A DNA stretch of 64,000 nt from Pseudoblastomonas marina (GTDB taxonomy: Bacteria > Pseudomonadota > Alphaproteobacteria > Sphingomonadales > Sphingomonadaceae). A program made the translations under genes and the position numbers. The stretch is from the NCBI RefSeq assembly GCF_014641655.1, contig NZ_BMID01000001.1, positions 186,001 to 250,000 of the forward strand, given 5' to 3'. Of the stretch, positions 8,826 through 24,756 are shown piece after piece. Within the stretch, counting starts at the first letter, position 1. Each line of letters begins with the position of its first letter. The notes under the pieces are model-generated. The model saw nothing but the letters and a program-made list of their open reading frames with translations. It was not told the origin of the DNA and made no database searches.

Positions 8826-10574
8826 ATGCATGAATCCCATCTGATGCGCGACGGGCTGGTCCTAATCGGATCGGCGCTCTTCTTCGTGCTGCTGTTCCGG
8901 CGCCTCGGGCTGGGTGCGACGCTGGGTTATCTCGTCGCGGGTGCGGTCGTCGGGCCGCAGGTGCTCGGACTCGCGGGGAATGCCGACGAGTTCATCGGGT
9001 TCGCCGAGATCGGCATCATCCTGCTGCTGTTCATCGTAGGGCTCGAACTGAACCCGGCGCGGTTGTGGCGGTTGCGGCGAGCGATCTTCGGGGTCGGGCT
9101 GGCGCAGGTCGTGGTCTGCGGGCTCGCGGTGAGTGCGATCATCTGGTTCGCCACGCCCTATTCCTGGGCCGTAGTCCTCGCGCTCGGCCTGCCGCTCGGG
9201 CTGTCCTCGACCGCGCAGGTGCTGCCGATGCTGCAGAGCGGGGGCAAGCTCAACACGCCGTTCGGCGAACGCGCCTTCTCGATCCTGCTGTTCCAGGACC
9301 TCTCGATCATCGCGCTGATCACGATCGTCGTAGCCCTGAGCGTCAGCGTCGGCGGGCAGGCCGATACCGGCCCATCGGGCTGGGCGCTGGCCGGGTTGAC
9401 CGTTGCCGCGAGCCTTGGGCTGGTTGCGGCGGGCCGGTTCCTGGTCCGGCCGCTGTTCAACATGATCGGGGGCTTGCGCGAGCGCGAGATGTTCGTGGTC
9501 GCAGGCCTCGCCGTGGTGACCGGTTCCGCCGCGCTGATGGAATGGCTCGGCCTGTCGACCGCATTGGGCGCCTTCATCGCGGGCGTGATGCTCGCCGACA
9601 CACCTTACCGCCACGAACTCGAAGCCGATATCGAGCCGTTCCGCTCGATCCTGCTCGGGCTATTTTTCCTCGGCGTCGGCATGATGCTCGATCTCGGCGC
9701 GATCGCCGAGCGGCCGTTCTTCGTCGCGGGCATGGCGCTGGCGCTGATCGCGGTGAAGACCGCGCTGATCTTCGGCATCGGGCGCTTGATCGGCATGGGC
9801 TGGCGCAGCGCGCTCGCGCTCGGCCTGCTGCTGAGCCAGGGTGGTGAATTCGCCTTCGTGCTTTACACCCAGGCGCAGGCGGGGAACCTGATCGACGGCG
9901 ACATTGCCAGCCTGTTCGGCGCGATCGTGACACTGTCGATGGTCGCGACCCCGTTCCTGATGAGGATCGAACAGTCCTTGCGCCCCTCGGACGACGATCG
10001 CACCCGCGAGGAGCCGCACGAAGAGGGCAGCCATGCAATCGTGATCGGTTATGGCCGATTCGGGCAAACGGTCGCGCAGATGCTCATCGGCGCGCAGGTG
10101 CGGGTCACGCTGATAGACCGGAAGGTCGACCAGATCGATATAGCCGAGGAGTTCGGCTTCAAGGTCTATTACGGTGACGGAACGCGGATGGACATCCTGC
10201 GCCAGGCGGGCGGGGCCAATACCAAGCTCATCGCCTTCTGCATGGATGGCGAAAAGGTGACCCCGGAACTCGTGGCGAGCGTGCGAGAGGCCTTTCCCCA
10301 GGCGCAATTGATGGTTCGCGCCTTCGACCGCCGCACCGTCATGACGCTGGGCAAGAGCGACGTCGACTACATGGTCCGCGAGCTGTTCGAATCCGCCATT
10401 GCGATGGGGCGCGAGGCGCTCGACTTCCTCGGGATGGAGCCCGAATTCGTCGACGAGCTCGAAGAGAGCTACCGGGACCGGGACCGCGACCGGCTCGAAG
10501 CGCAGACCGCAAGCGGCGACCTGCGTGCGAAGAAGGACACGATCATGTCCCAACGCGACGCCCGTCGCGACTAA
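8826..10574 (+). CDS. Monovalent cation:proton antiporter-2 (KefB/KefC type) with TrkA-N domain
   Basis: A 582-residue inner-membrane protein. Residues 1-390 form the Na+/H+ exchanger-like membrane domain with roughly 12-13 segments and the family stretch GLSSTAQVLPML. Residues 400-520 form an RCK/TrkA-N nucleotide-binding domain with the Rossmann motif VIGYGRFGQTVAQML and acidic IDRKVDQID. The C-terminal tail is highly charged (SYRDRDRDRLEAQT). Such proteins export K+ or Na+ and are gated by the cytosolic domain. No KefF/KefG quinone reductase partner is adjacent. ATG 8826 follows a GGAGAGCGG stretch. Confidence 0.93.
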   Translation: MHESHLMRDGLVLIGSALFFVLLFRRLGLGATLGYLVAGAVVGPQVLGLAGNADEFIGFAEIGIILLLFIVGLELNPARLWRLRRAIFGVGLAQVVVCGLAVSAIIWFATPYSWAVVLALGLPLGLSSTAQVLPMLQSGGKLNTPFGERAFSILLFQDLSIIALITIVVALSVSVGGQADTGPSGWALAGLTVAASLGLVAAGRFLVRPLFNMIGGLREREMFVVAGLAVVTGSAALMEWLGLSTALGAFIAGVMLADTPYRHELEADIEPFRSILLGLFFLGVGMMLDLGAIAERPFFVAGMALALIAVKTALIFGIGRLIGMGWRSALALGLLLSQGGEFAFVLYTQAQAGNLIDGDIASLFGAIVTLSMVATPFLMRIEQSLRPSDDDRTREEPHEEGSHAIVIGYGRFGQTVAQMLIGAQVRVTLIDRKVDQIDIAEEFGFKVYYGDGTRMDILRQAGGANTKLIAFCMDGEKVTPELVASVREAFPQAQLMVRAFDRRTVMTLGKSDVDYMVRELFESAIAMGREALDFLGMEPEFVDELEESYRDRDRDRLEAQTASGDLRAKKDTIMSQRDARRD

Positions 10575-10694
10575 AGCGCGGGGGCCCGCGCGGCGTGGGC
10601 AGCCTTAAACATCCGTCTCGGACCCGATCCGGCTTCTTTCGAATCGGCCGCGAGGCGATGTCCTTGGGTACTTCACGAACGCAAGGAGGCCGTG

Positions 10695-11369
10695 ATGACC
10701 GAAGAGATGCTGCAATCGCCGGAGGAGCAACTGCGCCGTTTCGTCGAGACGGTGGGGGGCGGGATCGTCGAATCCACGTTCTACGCAAAGACCACTTCTG
10801 GGCCGTCAAAGCTGTACAATGTGCGAGGCAGCACGCCCGATCCCTATCCGCAAAAGCCGACCAAGGTGACCGGCTGGAAAAGCCTGCTGCTGAGCCAAGG
10901 CATCGGCGCGCCTTGCTATGCCAGCGCCCCGCTGCCTGCTCCGGGCAAGGGCAAGTCGCATCCGGGCTTCGACGTGGGCGGGCACATGACTACGGCTGCG
11001 GACGGTTCGGTCGCGACAGGGGGCAGTTGCTATCTGGTACCGCTGTGTTCGTGGCACAACGGACGGTACAACACGGCCCAGTTCACCATGCGCAGCACGA
11101 CTATGCTGGTGCTGTCCGGATACATGCAGGCCGATACCAGCGCGACCTTCCTCGCCCGGCTCGGCGGCTTGGCGGAACATGCCGTCGTCTACGTGTCGGA
11201 CGACGGCCCGGCCTACGAATATCTGGCCGAATCCCCGCTTGAGGCGGACCATGCGCCGCTGTTGCACGGCTGCAAAAGCGAGGGGCTGCCTGCCCACCAT
11301 GTCGTGTTCCGGCGGGAAGAGTTCGAAGGACGCATGGTATACCGCATTGCACACGCCGCCACAGGCTAG
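10695..11369 (+). CDS. Hypothetical protein with GGHM...VPLCxxHN motif
   Basis: A 224-residue protein I cannot place in a named family. It starts at ATG 10695, five bases after an excellent AAGGAGG; the GTG three bases earlier is too close to it. The most striking part is residues 95-122: GGHM at 95-98, then YLVPLCSWHN at 113-122. Cys74, His97, Cys118 and His121 could form a C-H-C-H zinc site, and VPLCxxHN is reminiscent of zinc-bound treble-clef proteins. The C-terminal half (residues 125-224) is a mixed alpha/beta region without recognisable catalytic motifs. There is no signal peptide or membrane segment. Downstream is the shared terminator that also ends rplL. Any nuclease role is speculation. 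Confidence 0.7.
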   Translation: MTEEMLQSPEEQLRRFVETVGGGIVESTFYAKTTSGPSKLYNVRGSTPDPYPQKPTKVTGWKSLLLSQGIGAPCYASAPLPAPGKGKSHPGFDVGGHMTTAADGSVATGGSCYLVPLCSWHNGRYNTAQFTMRSTTMLVLSGYMQADTSATFLARLGGLAEHAVVYVSDDGPAYEYLAESPLEADHAPLLHGCKSEGLPAHHVVFRREEFEGRMVYRIAHAATG

Positions 11370-11390
11370 GCACGCGCGGCATCGGCAAGC

Positions 11391-11419
11391 AAAAAGGGCG
11401 GCGCCTCGCGGCACCGCCC
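11391..11419 (-). terminator. Terminator of rplJ-rplL (possibly bidirectional)
   Basis: The minus strand shows a 10-bp stem with one G-U pair (11396-11405 with 11410-11419), a 4-nt loop and five T residues (11391-11395). Read on the plus strand it has three Ts and could also end the 10695 gene weakly. Confidence 0.88.
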
Positions 11420-11448
11420 TTTCATTATCTCGCAAGCGAGAAAGAAGC

Positions 11449-11823
11449 TTACTTGAGCTCGACGGTACCGCCGGCAGCTTCGATCTTGCCCTTGATTTCT
11501 TCGGCTTCGGCCTTGTTGACGCCTTCCTTGAGCGGCTTCGGCGCGCCTTCGACGAGCGCCTTGGCTTCGCCCAGGCCGAGACCCGTGATGCCACGGACTT
11601 CCTTGATGACCTGGATCTTCTTGCCACCGTCGCCGGTGAGGATCACGTCGAATTCGTCCTTTTCTTCCGCGGCCGGGGCGTCGCCACCGGCAGCCGGACC
11701 GGCAACCGCGACGGCGGCTGCGGCGCTCACGCCCCACTCTTCTTCGAGCGCAGTCGCCAGTTCGGCGGCTTCGAGGACGGTCAGTTTCGAAAGTTCTTCA
11801 ACAAGCTTGGCGATGTCAGCCAT
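11449..11823 (-). CDS. rplL: Ribosomal protein L7/L12
   Basis: A 124-residue ribosomal stalk protein that recruits translation GTPases. The N-terminal dimerisation region ([20 protein letters not shown]), the Ala/Gly-rich hinge and the C-terminal factor-binding domain ([20 protein letters not shown]) are all normal. It follows rplJ by 75 bp in the usual order. Unusually, rpoBC does not follow: the pair lies on the opposite strand to rpoB, about 2.6 kb away. Confidence 0.98.
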   Translation of the reverse strand: MADIAKLVEELSKLTVLEAAELATALEEEWGVSAAAAVAVAGPAAGGDAPAAEEKDEFDVILTGDGGKKIQVIKEVRGITGLGLGEAKALVEGAPKPLKEGVNKAEAEEIKGKIEAAGGTVELK

Positions 11824-11898
11824 GATATTTCACTCCGATAGATTGCTTGGCACCGGCGGCGATCTGCGCGCCGGCGATAATGTCGCTGCGAAAACGTC

Positions 11899-12414
11899 TT
11901 ATGCCGCTTCCTTGGCGCCATAGGCACCGAAGACGCGAGCGAGCTTGTTTGCCGGGGCGTTGACGACCTGCGCGATCTTCGTCGCGGGGGCGTTGACCAG
12001 GCCAACGAGCTTGCCACGCAGTTCGTCGAGGCTCGGCATCGAGGCGAGAGACCTCACACCGGCTTCGTCGAGAAGCTGCGAGCCCATCGAGCCGCCGACC
12101 ACTTCGAGGCGGTCGTTGCTCTTGGCGAACTCCACCACGGCCTTGGCCGCGGCGACCGGGTCTTCGCTGTATGCGAGGGCGGTCGGACCGGTCAGGTATT
12201 CGTCGATACCTGCATAGTCGGTGTCCTTGAGGGCGATCTTGGCAAGACGGTTCTTCGCAACCTTGTAGGTCGCGCCGGCTTCCCGCATCTTCGCGCGCAG
12301 GTCGGTGGATTCCGCCACCGTCAGGCCGAGGTTGCGGGTGACGACCACCACGCCCGCCTCGTTGAAGACTTGGTTCAGCTGAGCGACCGCATCGGTTTTC
12401 TGCGAACGATCCAT
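11899..12414 (-). CDS. rplJ: Ribosomal protein L10
   Basis: A 171-residue protein that anchors the L7/L12 dimers to 23S rRNA and, with L12, autoregulates its own mRNA in bacteria studied. It starts [20 protein letters not shown] at ATG 12414, which is preceded by AAGGAG at 12420-12425. A longer open frame upstream has no family similarity. The C-terminal helix for L12 binding ([18 protein letters not shown]) is present. rplK and rplA are not upstream here. Confidence 0.98.
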   Translation of the reverse strand: MDRSQKTDAVAQLNQVFNEAGVVVVTRNLGLTVAESTDLRAKMREAGATYKVAKNRLAKIALKDTDYAGIDEYLTGPTALAYSEDPVAAAKAVVEFAKSNDRLEVVGGSMGSQLLDEAGVRSLASMPSLDELRGKLVGLVNAPATKIAQVVNAPANKLARVFGAYGAKEAA

Positions 12415-12652
12415 GCTTACTCCTTCACAAATGGCCGCGAGGGGCGAACCCTTGCGCGACCGGCTCAAAAGTTCCGCGCACGCCGAGGCGCCCGCGGGAC
12501 GAGTCCGTTTGTCGAAGGGAAGGAGGCGGTGCCGGGCACCGGTAGCAGCGACGCATGCAATTGCGGGCTGCGATAATCTCGTTTCCCATCTCGGCTGCAG
12601 ATTAAGCGGATGAATCCGCGGCAGCTGTCTCGGACGGATGAATGCCGGACAC
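12415..12652 (-). other. rplJ leader and promoter region
   Basis: This non-coding stretch must contain the rplJL promoter, because a terminator closes the gene upstream. I see a perfect 6-bp hairpin GCGGAT/ATCCGC (12606-12619) and a direct repeat CGGATGAAT at 12607-12615 and 12635-12643. No convincing -35/-10 pair or tRNA was found. A structured leader for L10 autoregulation is expected from knowledge of the operon but cannot be shown by eye. Confidence 0.4.
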
Positions 12653-12680
12653 AAAAAGGCCCGCCATTCGGTGGCGGGCC
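12653..12680 (-). terminator. Terminator of the 12732 lipoprotein gene
   Basis: Minus-strand stem of 9 bp (12658-12666 with 12672-12680), 5-nt loop, then five T residues (12653-12657). It insulates rplJ from the gene upstream. Confidence 0.9.
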
Positions 12681-12731
12681 TCTAAGGATTTCTCGCCGCC
12701 TGTCAAGCGCGACGATGGTTCGTGGGGGCGA

Positions 12732-12971
12732 TCAGCCCGGCGCGTTGGTCGGCACGGCTTCCGGCGTTTCGGCCGTTTCCGGCGTGTCGGTGGCCGTTTC
12801 GTCCGCGGTTTCCGAAGTCATCGGGTCGGCGGCGACGGGGTCGCTCGACACGGTGTCGACCGGAGCGGCTTCGATTGCAGCCGCGGTTTCCTCGACCGCC
12901 GGCTCTTCGGCTGCTTCGTTGCAGGCCGCGAGCGCGAAGGGGAGGAGGGCGATAAGGGCAATCTTCTTCAT
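12732..12971 (-). CDS. Small acidic lipoprotein
   Basis: A 79-residue predicted lipoprotein. ATG 12971 gives MKKIALIALLPFALAACNEA, a compact signal with lipobox LAAC and cysteine at residue 17; an ATG eight codons earlier would put extra charged residues in front. The mature chain is rich in Glu, Ala, Thr, Pro and Asp and has no predicted fold. It is similar in style to the lipoproteins at 1671 and 41653. It is a single gene with its own terminator, lying between the regulator unit and rplJ. Confidence 0.75.
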   Translation of the reverse strand: MKKIALIALLPFALAACNEAAEEPAVEETAAAIEAAPVDTVSSDPVAADPMTSETADETATDTPETAETPEAVPTNAPG

Positions 12972-13079
12972 GATAGTCTTTTTCCTGTGCCACAATTGGC
13001 CGCCACATTATCGCCTTATTCCTGATTCGCGCCAAGCGGATTTTGCATCCGTTCGGCGCAAATCGCCGGTCGCAAACCG

Positions 13080-13307
13080 TCAGCCTTCGTATCCCAGCAG
13101 GTCGCCCGGCTGGCATTCGAGTTCGCGGCAGATTGCGGCGAGGGTCGAGAAGCGGATCGCCTTGGCCTTGCCGGTCTTGAGGATCGACAGGTTGGCGAGG
13201 GTCAGGCCCACGCGATCGGCGAGTTCGGTCAGTGTCATGCGGCGCGCGTGGAGCAGGTCGTCGAGCTTGACCGTGATCGTTCCTTCGGTGTCGTCTGCAG
13301 GCATCAT
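13080..13307 (-). CDS. Cro/CI-type (YozG-like) transcriptional regulator
   Basis: A 75-residue protein that is little more than one helix-turn-helix: MTLTELADRVGLTLANLSIL, followed by KTGKAKAIRFSTLAAICREL and the family ending CQPGDLLGYEG. Proteins of this size bind short palindromic operators as dimers. Its ATG overlaps the stop of the DUF2975 gene (ATGA), so the two are translationally coupled. The inverted TATCG/CGATA repeats upstream of this operon are the obvious candidate targets, making autoregulation likely, though this is inference. Confidence 0.88.
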   Translation of the reverse strand: MMPADDTEGTITVKLDDLLHARRMTLTELADRVGLTLANLSILKTGKAKAIRFSTLAAICRELECQPGDLLGYEG

Positions 13308-13840
13308 ACGGTCCCTTCGAGGTCTTCGCGCATCGCGGCGCCGTGGCGAAACACGCGGGCGAGGATGAAGAGCGTGATCGCCAGCACGATCCCGCCGAGG
13401 TCGATATCGGTGTCGAAGGTCGCATTGGTCTCCTCGAACGCGTCCTGCACCCGGACGATGAAGGGAACGACGGCAATCGAGAGCAACTGGGTTGCGACCA
13501 TCATCCAGCCCATCGCGGTCAGGCGGTCGGCGTTGACGGGGACGAACGGATCGCCCTCGCCGACGGTATCGACAATCGCGCGGAGCTTGCCGAGGAACAG
13601 GAAGGCCAGCACCACGACCGCCAGCGCGATGGCGAGGACGGGCAACAAGTCCCAGACGGGGAAGGTCGCGGCGGCGTTCCCGGTTTCCTCACGGATTTCG
13701 GCGAGGATGAAATCGCGACCGAAGATCACGACGGGGATGACGAGGGTCACGATGATCGCGGCGAGGCCGAGGATCGCTTGGAAAACCAGGATAACGATGC
13801 GCGCGCTCGCGAGCAGGGGGTCGTTGGGTCGGATGGGCAT
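13304..13840 (-). CDS. DUF2975 integral membrane protein
   Basis: A 178-residue protein with four hydrophobic segments (about residues 12-40, 62-85, 110-130 and 145-165) and a family-typical GEGDPFVPVNADRL stretch between the second and third. DUF2975 proteins are commonly encoded next to a small HTH regulator, as here, but their biochemical function is not established. The gene follows the 44-residue peptide gene by 34 bp and overlaps the regulator by 4 bp. The pairing suggests membrane-linked control of the regulator or an autoregulated envelope response. Confidence 0.88.
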   Translation of the reverse strand: MPIRPNDPLLASARIVILVFQAILGLAAIIVTLVIPVVIFGRDFILAEIREETGNAAATFPVWDLLPVLAIALAVVVLAFLFLGKLRAIVDTVGEGDPFVPVNADRLTAMGWMMVATQLLSIAVVPFIVRVQDAFEETNATFDTDIDLGGIVLAITLFILARVFRHGAAMREDLEGTV

Positions 13841-13874
13841 GGAATTTCCTCTGGTCTTTGCGGCTGCGATTCGG

Positions 13875-14009
13875 TCAGGCGAGGATCGGTGCCGCGGCGA
13901 TCGCCCCGGCCGCGGTATCGGCGGGCACGGTCACCACGGGAATCGCGGTCCCGAGGACTATGAAGAGAGCCGCGATGGCGGCGGCGAAACGGTTGGCGGT
14001 ATGGGTCAT
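13875..14009 (-). CDS. 44-residue hydrophobic small protein
   Basis: A short reading frame beginning MTHTANRFAAAIAALFIVLG and ending in APILA, followed by TGA. It has one basic residue near the start, then a 14-20 residue hydrophobic segment, so it could be a secreted or membrane peptide. ATG 14009 has GGAG about eight bases upstream, and the gene lies directly behind the predicted operon promoter. I recall similar tiny proteins with the pattern AAAIAALF...IPVVTVP in other sphingomonads, but cannot confirm it here. It is the first gene of the unit with DUF2975 and the HTH regulator. Confidence 0.6.
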   Translation of the reverse strand: MTHTANRFAAAIAALFIVLGTAIPVVTVPADTAAGAIAAAPILA

Positions 14010-14031
14010 TTATCGATCTCCAGTTCAGGTG

Positions 14032-14041
14032 ATATCGATAT
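14032..14041. promoter_or_regulatory. Operator-like palindrome 1 (ATATCGATAT)
   Basis: A perfect 10-bp palindrome located between the predicted -10 (14042-14047) and the 44-residue gene, so overlapping the likely transcription start. A further TATCGAT lies at 14011-14017. Confidence 0.5.
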
Positions 14042-14070
14042 TCAATAATTCGAGCCCCACTTATTGTCAA
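14042..14070 (-). promoter_or_regulatory. Promoter of the DUF2975/HTH operon
   Basis: On the minus strand a perfect TTGACA (14065-14070) and TATTGA (14042-14047) are separated by exactly 17 bp. This is the best sigma-70-like promoter seen in the window, and it is bracketed by inverted repeats. Confidence 0.65.
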
Positions 14071-14076
14071 TCGATA

Positions 14077-14093
14077 ATATCGAAAAACGATAT
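14077..14093. promoter_or_regulatory. Operator-like inverted repeat 2 (ATATCG-N5-CGATAT)
   Basis: Six-base perfect arms with an AAAAA spacer, starting 7 bp upstream of the predicted -35 box. Confidence 0.55.
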
Positions 14094-14099
14094 GTTGCC

Positions 14100-14114
14100 T
14101 ATCGTAATGCGATA
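14100..14114. promoter_or_regulatory. Operator-like inverted repeat 3 (TATCG-N5-CGATA)
   Basis: Five-base perfect arms with a 5-bp spacer. Its centre is 22 bp from that of repeat 2, about two helical turns, which would place dimers on one face of the DNA. Confidence 0.55.
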
Positions 14115-14401
14115 AGTGCGGTTTCTGACGTCGCCAGTGTCCCTTCCTTGCTTGACCCGCAGGGGCGCAGATCCTACATGCTTCCCGACCGCTCGCTTCG
14201 AGCAAGACCGATTCATGCGCGGGAATCGTGTCAGGGATGGAAGCGGGCTTTCCATATCGCGACGCTTGTAAGCTGCAGCTGGCCACCGGGATCGGTGCGG
14301 CCTTCGCTGCGGCCTTTTCGCGTCCCGGTATCGCTCACGCGCATGAGTAGATGAATTCGCGCCGCACCCACGACGGCGCAAAATGAAAAGGCGTTACCTT
14401 T
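14115..14401 (+). other. rpoB: rpoB upstream region
   Basis: Non-coding region that must carry the rpoBC promoter. A weak candidate is TTGACC (14152-14157), 17 bp, TACATG (14175-14180). A 9-bp direct repeat TGCGGCCTT occurs at 14296-14304 and 14308-14316. No ribosomal protein gene or tRNA is present. An open frame of 96 codons crosses this region but has no coding character. Confidence 0.35.
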
Positions 14402-18613
<4,212 letters not shown>

Positions 18614-18672
18614 GGGGCTTCGGCTCCCTCCCGCTTCCGCCCCGAGAAATTACCCTGAATGGGATTTAAGTC

Positions 18673-22977
<4,305 letters not shown>

Positions 22978-22999
22978 GCCTCGCCCCACCAGGCAAACG

Positions 23000-23035
23000 A
23001 AAAGGCACGGCGGATCATCTCCGCCGGGCCTTTTT
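23000..23035 (+). terminator. Terminator of rpoBC, likely bidirectional
   Basis: An 11-position stem with one mismatch (23004-23014 with 23020-23030) and a 5-nt loop is followed by five Ts. On the other strand four Ts follow, so it may also end the convergent gene at 23067. The stem is almost the same sequence as the groL terminator. Confidence 0.88.
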
Positions 23036-23066
23036 CTTTGTTATTGCGCGTGCTGCGCCGGCGCTA

Positions 23067-24590
23067 TCAGCGCCGCCGCCTTTTCTTGCTGTCCGGGTCG
23101 GGGATGATCTGGCCGAGCTCGGCGATCACGCGGTCGGCATCAACGAACAGGCTTTCGGGGATGCCTTCGTCGCCAGGCTTGCCGAACCGAACGAAGCCCA
23201 CCGGGCCCGAGGGAATGAGCATGAACTGGAAGCCCGGCTGCTTCTGTTTCTTCGCCTCGATCGCCGCATGCAGCAGGATCGCATCGGGTCGGACCAGCAC
23301 ATCGTCGTCCGAATAGATGGTGTAGAGCCCGCTCTTGCCCGAGGGTTTCTCGCTCATCATCTTCGATTTCTTCTGGCGCCAGACGTCACCCGACGCGCGG
23401 TTGAACTTGCGCGTCTCGGCGTAACCCGAGATTCCCGAGAAGAGCGAGGCATTGTCCTTGTCGCGGGCGAGGTCGGCGGCGCGCGTATCGTCGCGGCGTT
23501 GCTCCCACATCGCTTCTGGCGTCAATTCGAGCGCGCCGAACATGTCGTCCGATTCCGCTCCTTCGCGCAGCAGCGCATTGGCCGCCATCACCGCGCCGAA
23601 GCTCGGCGACAGCCATCGCGAACGCGAGGCGAAGCTGCGCCGCGCCTTGGCCTCCTCGCCCGTGCTGGCGAGCCGCAACACTTCGAACAGGTCGAGTACC
23701 TCGACCGTTTCGGTCTGGCCTTCGGTGTCGCCATTGTTGCGGTTGATCCGGAGAATCTGGTCGGCCTCGTCGGCCAGCGCCTGCGCGGTCTCGAAATTGC
23801 CGGCGAGCGCGTGGCTCACCGCGCTGTGGGCGTACATCTGCGCCGAACGCTTGGTCGGCTGCATCGCCTCGATCACGGCGCGCCAGTCGTCTCGAGCCTT
23901 GGCTGCGTCGGCGTAACGCCCGACTTCCTCGAGCCGCGAGGCGTAGGCATTGAGCCCGCCCGGCCACACGCGCGCGAGGCGGAGCCGGTATTGCTCCTCC
24001 TCTTCGCTCATTTCCGGAAGGTATTCGGAGAACGTGTCGACCGCGACCAGCGGCATGATCGAGAACGGGCGGTCGACCGTCCCGCGCAGCGCGACGCGCT
24101 GGGCTTCCTCGGGCTGGCCCCGGCGCAGCAGCGCCACCGATTCGAGCCGGTCGAAATGGAGGCCCATCGAACGTTCGAAATAGGGGTTGCCGACCAGCTG
24201 GGCCTCGGCGGCCTGGGCGCGGGCCAGGCCGACATCTTCGATCGCCCCGTCATAGTCGGCGATTTCGATCCGGTGCGCGGCGCGCGCGAGGAACAGCGGG
24301 ATCCGGCGCAGCTGGTTGTCTTCGCGATCTGCCGAATCGAGCAGGTCGGTGCACACCGCGACCCCGGCCTCGCCGAATTCGCGCGCCGAGGGGTTGGGCG
24401 ATTCTTTGGCCGGGGCGAACAGCCCCAGCAGCGTGATCGCACCCAGGAAACGCGCGAAATCTTCCATTCCGGTGACGTTATTCGGCTGGCCGTCGCAGCG
24501 CAGGTAGCGCGACGGACCGTCGGCGGCTACTGCGATTTGCGGCAGGACGAGGCTGGCGGCCGCGACGGCCCCCAACAGCGATTTCTTCAT
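23067..24590 (-). CDS. Secreted helical-repeat-like protein of unknown function
   Basis: A 507-residue protein with a signal peptide (MKKSLLGAVAAASLVLPQIA, cleavage near AVA-AD), hence periplasmic or exported. The body (residues 60-400) is rich in Ala, Glu, Leu and Arg helices with spacing that suggests tetratricopeptide-like repeats, such as ARAAHRIEIADYDGAIEDVG and LEEVGRYADAAKARDDWRAV. The C-terminal part (about 400-507) differs, with a YTIYSDDDVLVRPDAILLHA segment and a basic tail KKRRRR. No enzymatic motif was seen. It converges on rpoC and is divergent from nadE. Repeat assignment is by eye. Confidence 0.75.
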   Translation of the reverse strand: MKKSLLGAVAAASLVLPQIAVAADGPSRYLRCDGQPNNVTGMEDFARFLGAITLLGLFAPAKESPNPSAREFGEAGVAVCTDLLDSADREDNQLRRIPLFLARAAHRIEIADYDGAIEDVGLARAQAAEAQLVGNPYFERSMGLHFDRLESVALLRRGQPEEAQRVALRGTVDRPFSIMPLVAVDTFSEYLPEMSEEEEQYRLRLARVWPGGLNAYASRLEEVGRYADAAKARDDWRAVIEAMQPTKRSAQMYAHSAVSHALAGNFETAQALADEADQILRINRNNGDTEGQTETVEVLDLFEVLRLASTGEEAKARRSFASRSRWLSPSFGAVMAANALLREGAESDDMFGALELTPEAMWEQRRDDTRAADLARDKDNASLFSGISGYAETRKFNRASGDVWRQKKSKMMSEKPSGKSGLYTIYSDDDVLVRPDAILLHAAIEAKKQKQPGFQFMLIPSGPVGFVRFGKPGDEGIPESLFVDADRVIAELGQIIPDPDSKKRRRR

Positions 24591-24756
24591 TCTGGTATTC
24601 CCCCTTGCGATCCACGGCAGGGTGCCGTCGGCAGGCAATTCTGCCGAGAACTTCGGGGCTGGCAAGTCCCATTCCACCGCCCTGCGCGACTTTTGCGCCG
24701 CTGTGTCCGTTCGGACGCGCTTCCCAAGCGCGCGTGGTTTGCCTAAGCGCGCAGCC

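Noticed and set aside
10575-10594. GC-rich hairpin after the KefB/C-type gene as a terminator
   Set aside because: The loop is too small and no T tract follows on either strand.
12415-12652. tRNA or small RNA gene upstream of rplJ
   Set aside because: No TPsiC-arm-like motif, no cloverleaf pairing and no independent terminator on that strand were found.
14031-14118. The TATCG/CGATA repeats considered as a CRISPR or replication iteron array
   Set aside because: Units are only 10-17 bp, spaced irregularly and tied to a single promoter, with no spacers, Cas genes or replication genes.
14064-14354. Plus-strand frame of 96 codons before rpoB
   Set aside because: It begins inside the operator array, has no Shine-Dalgarno sequence and its residues show no coding bias; more likely leader DNA.
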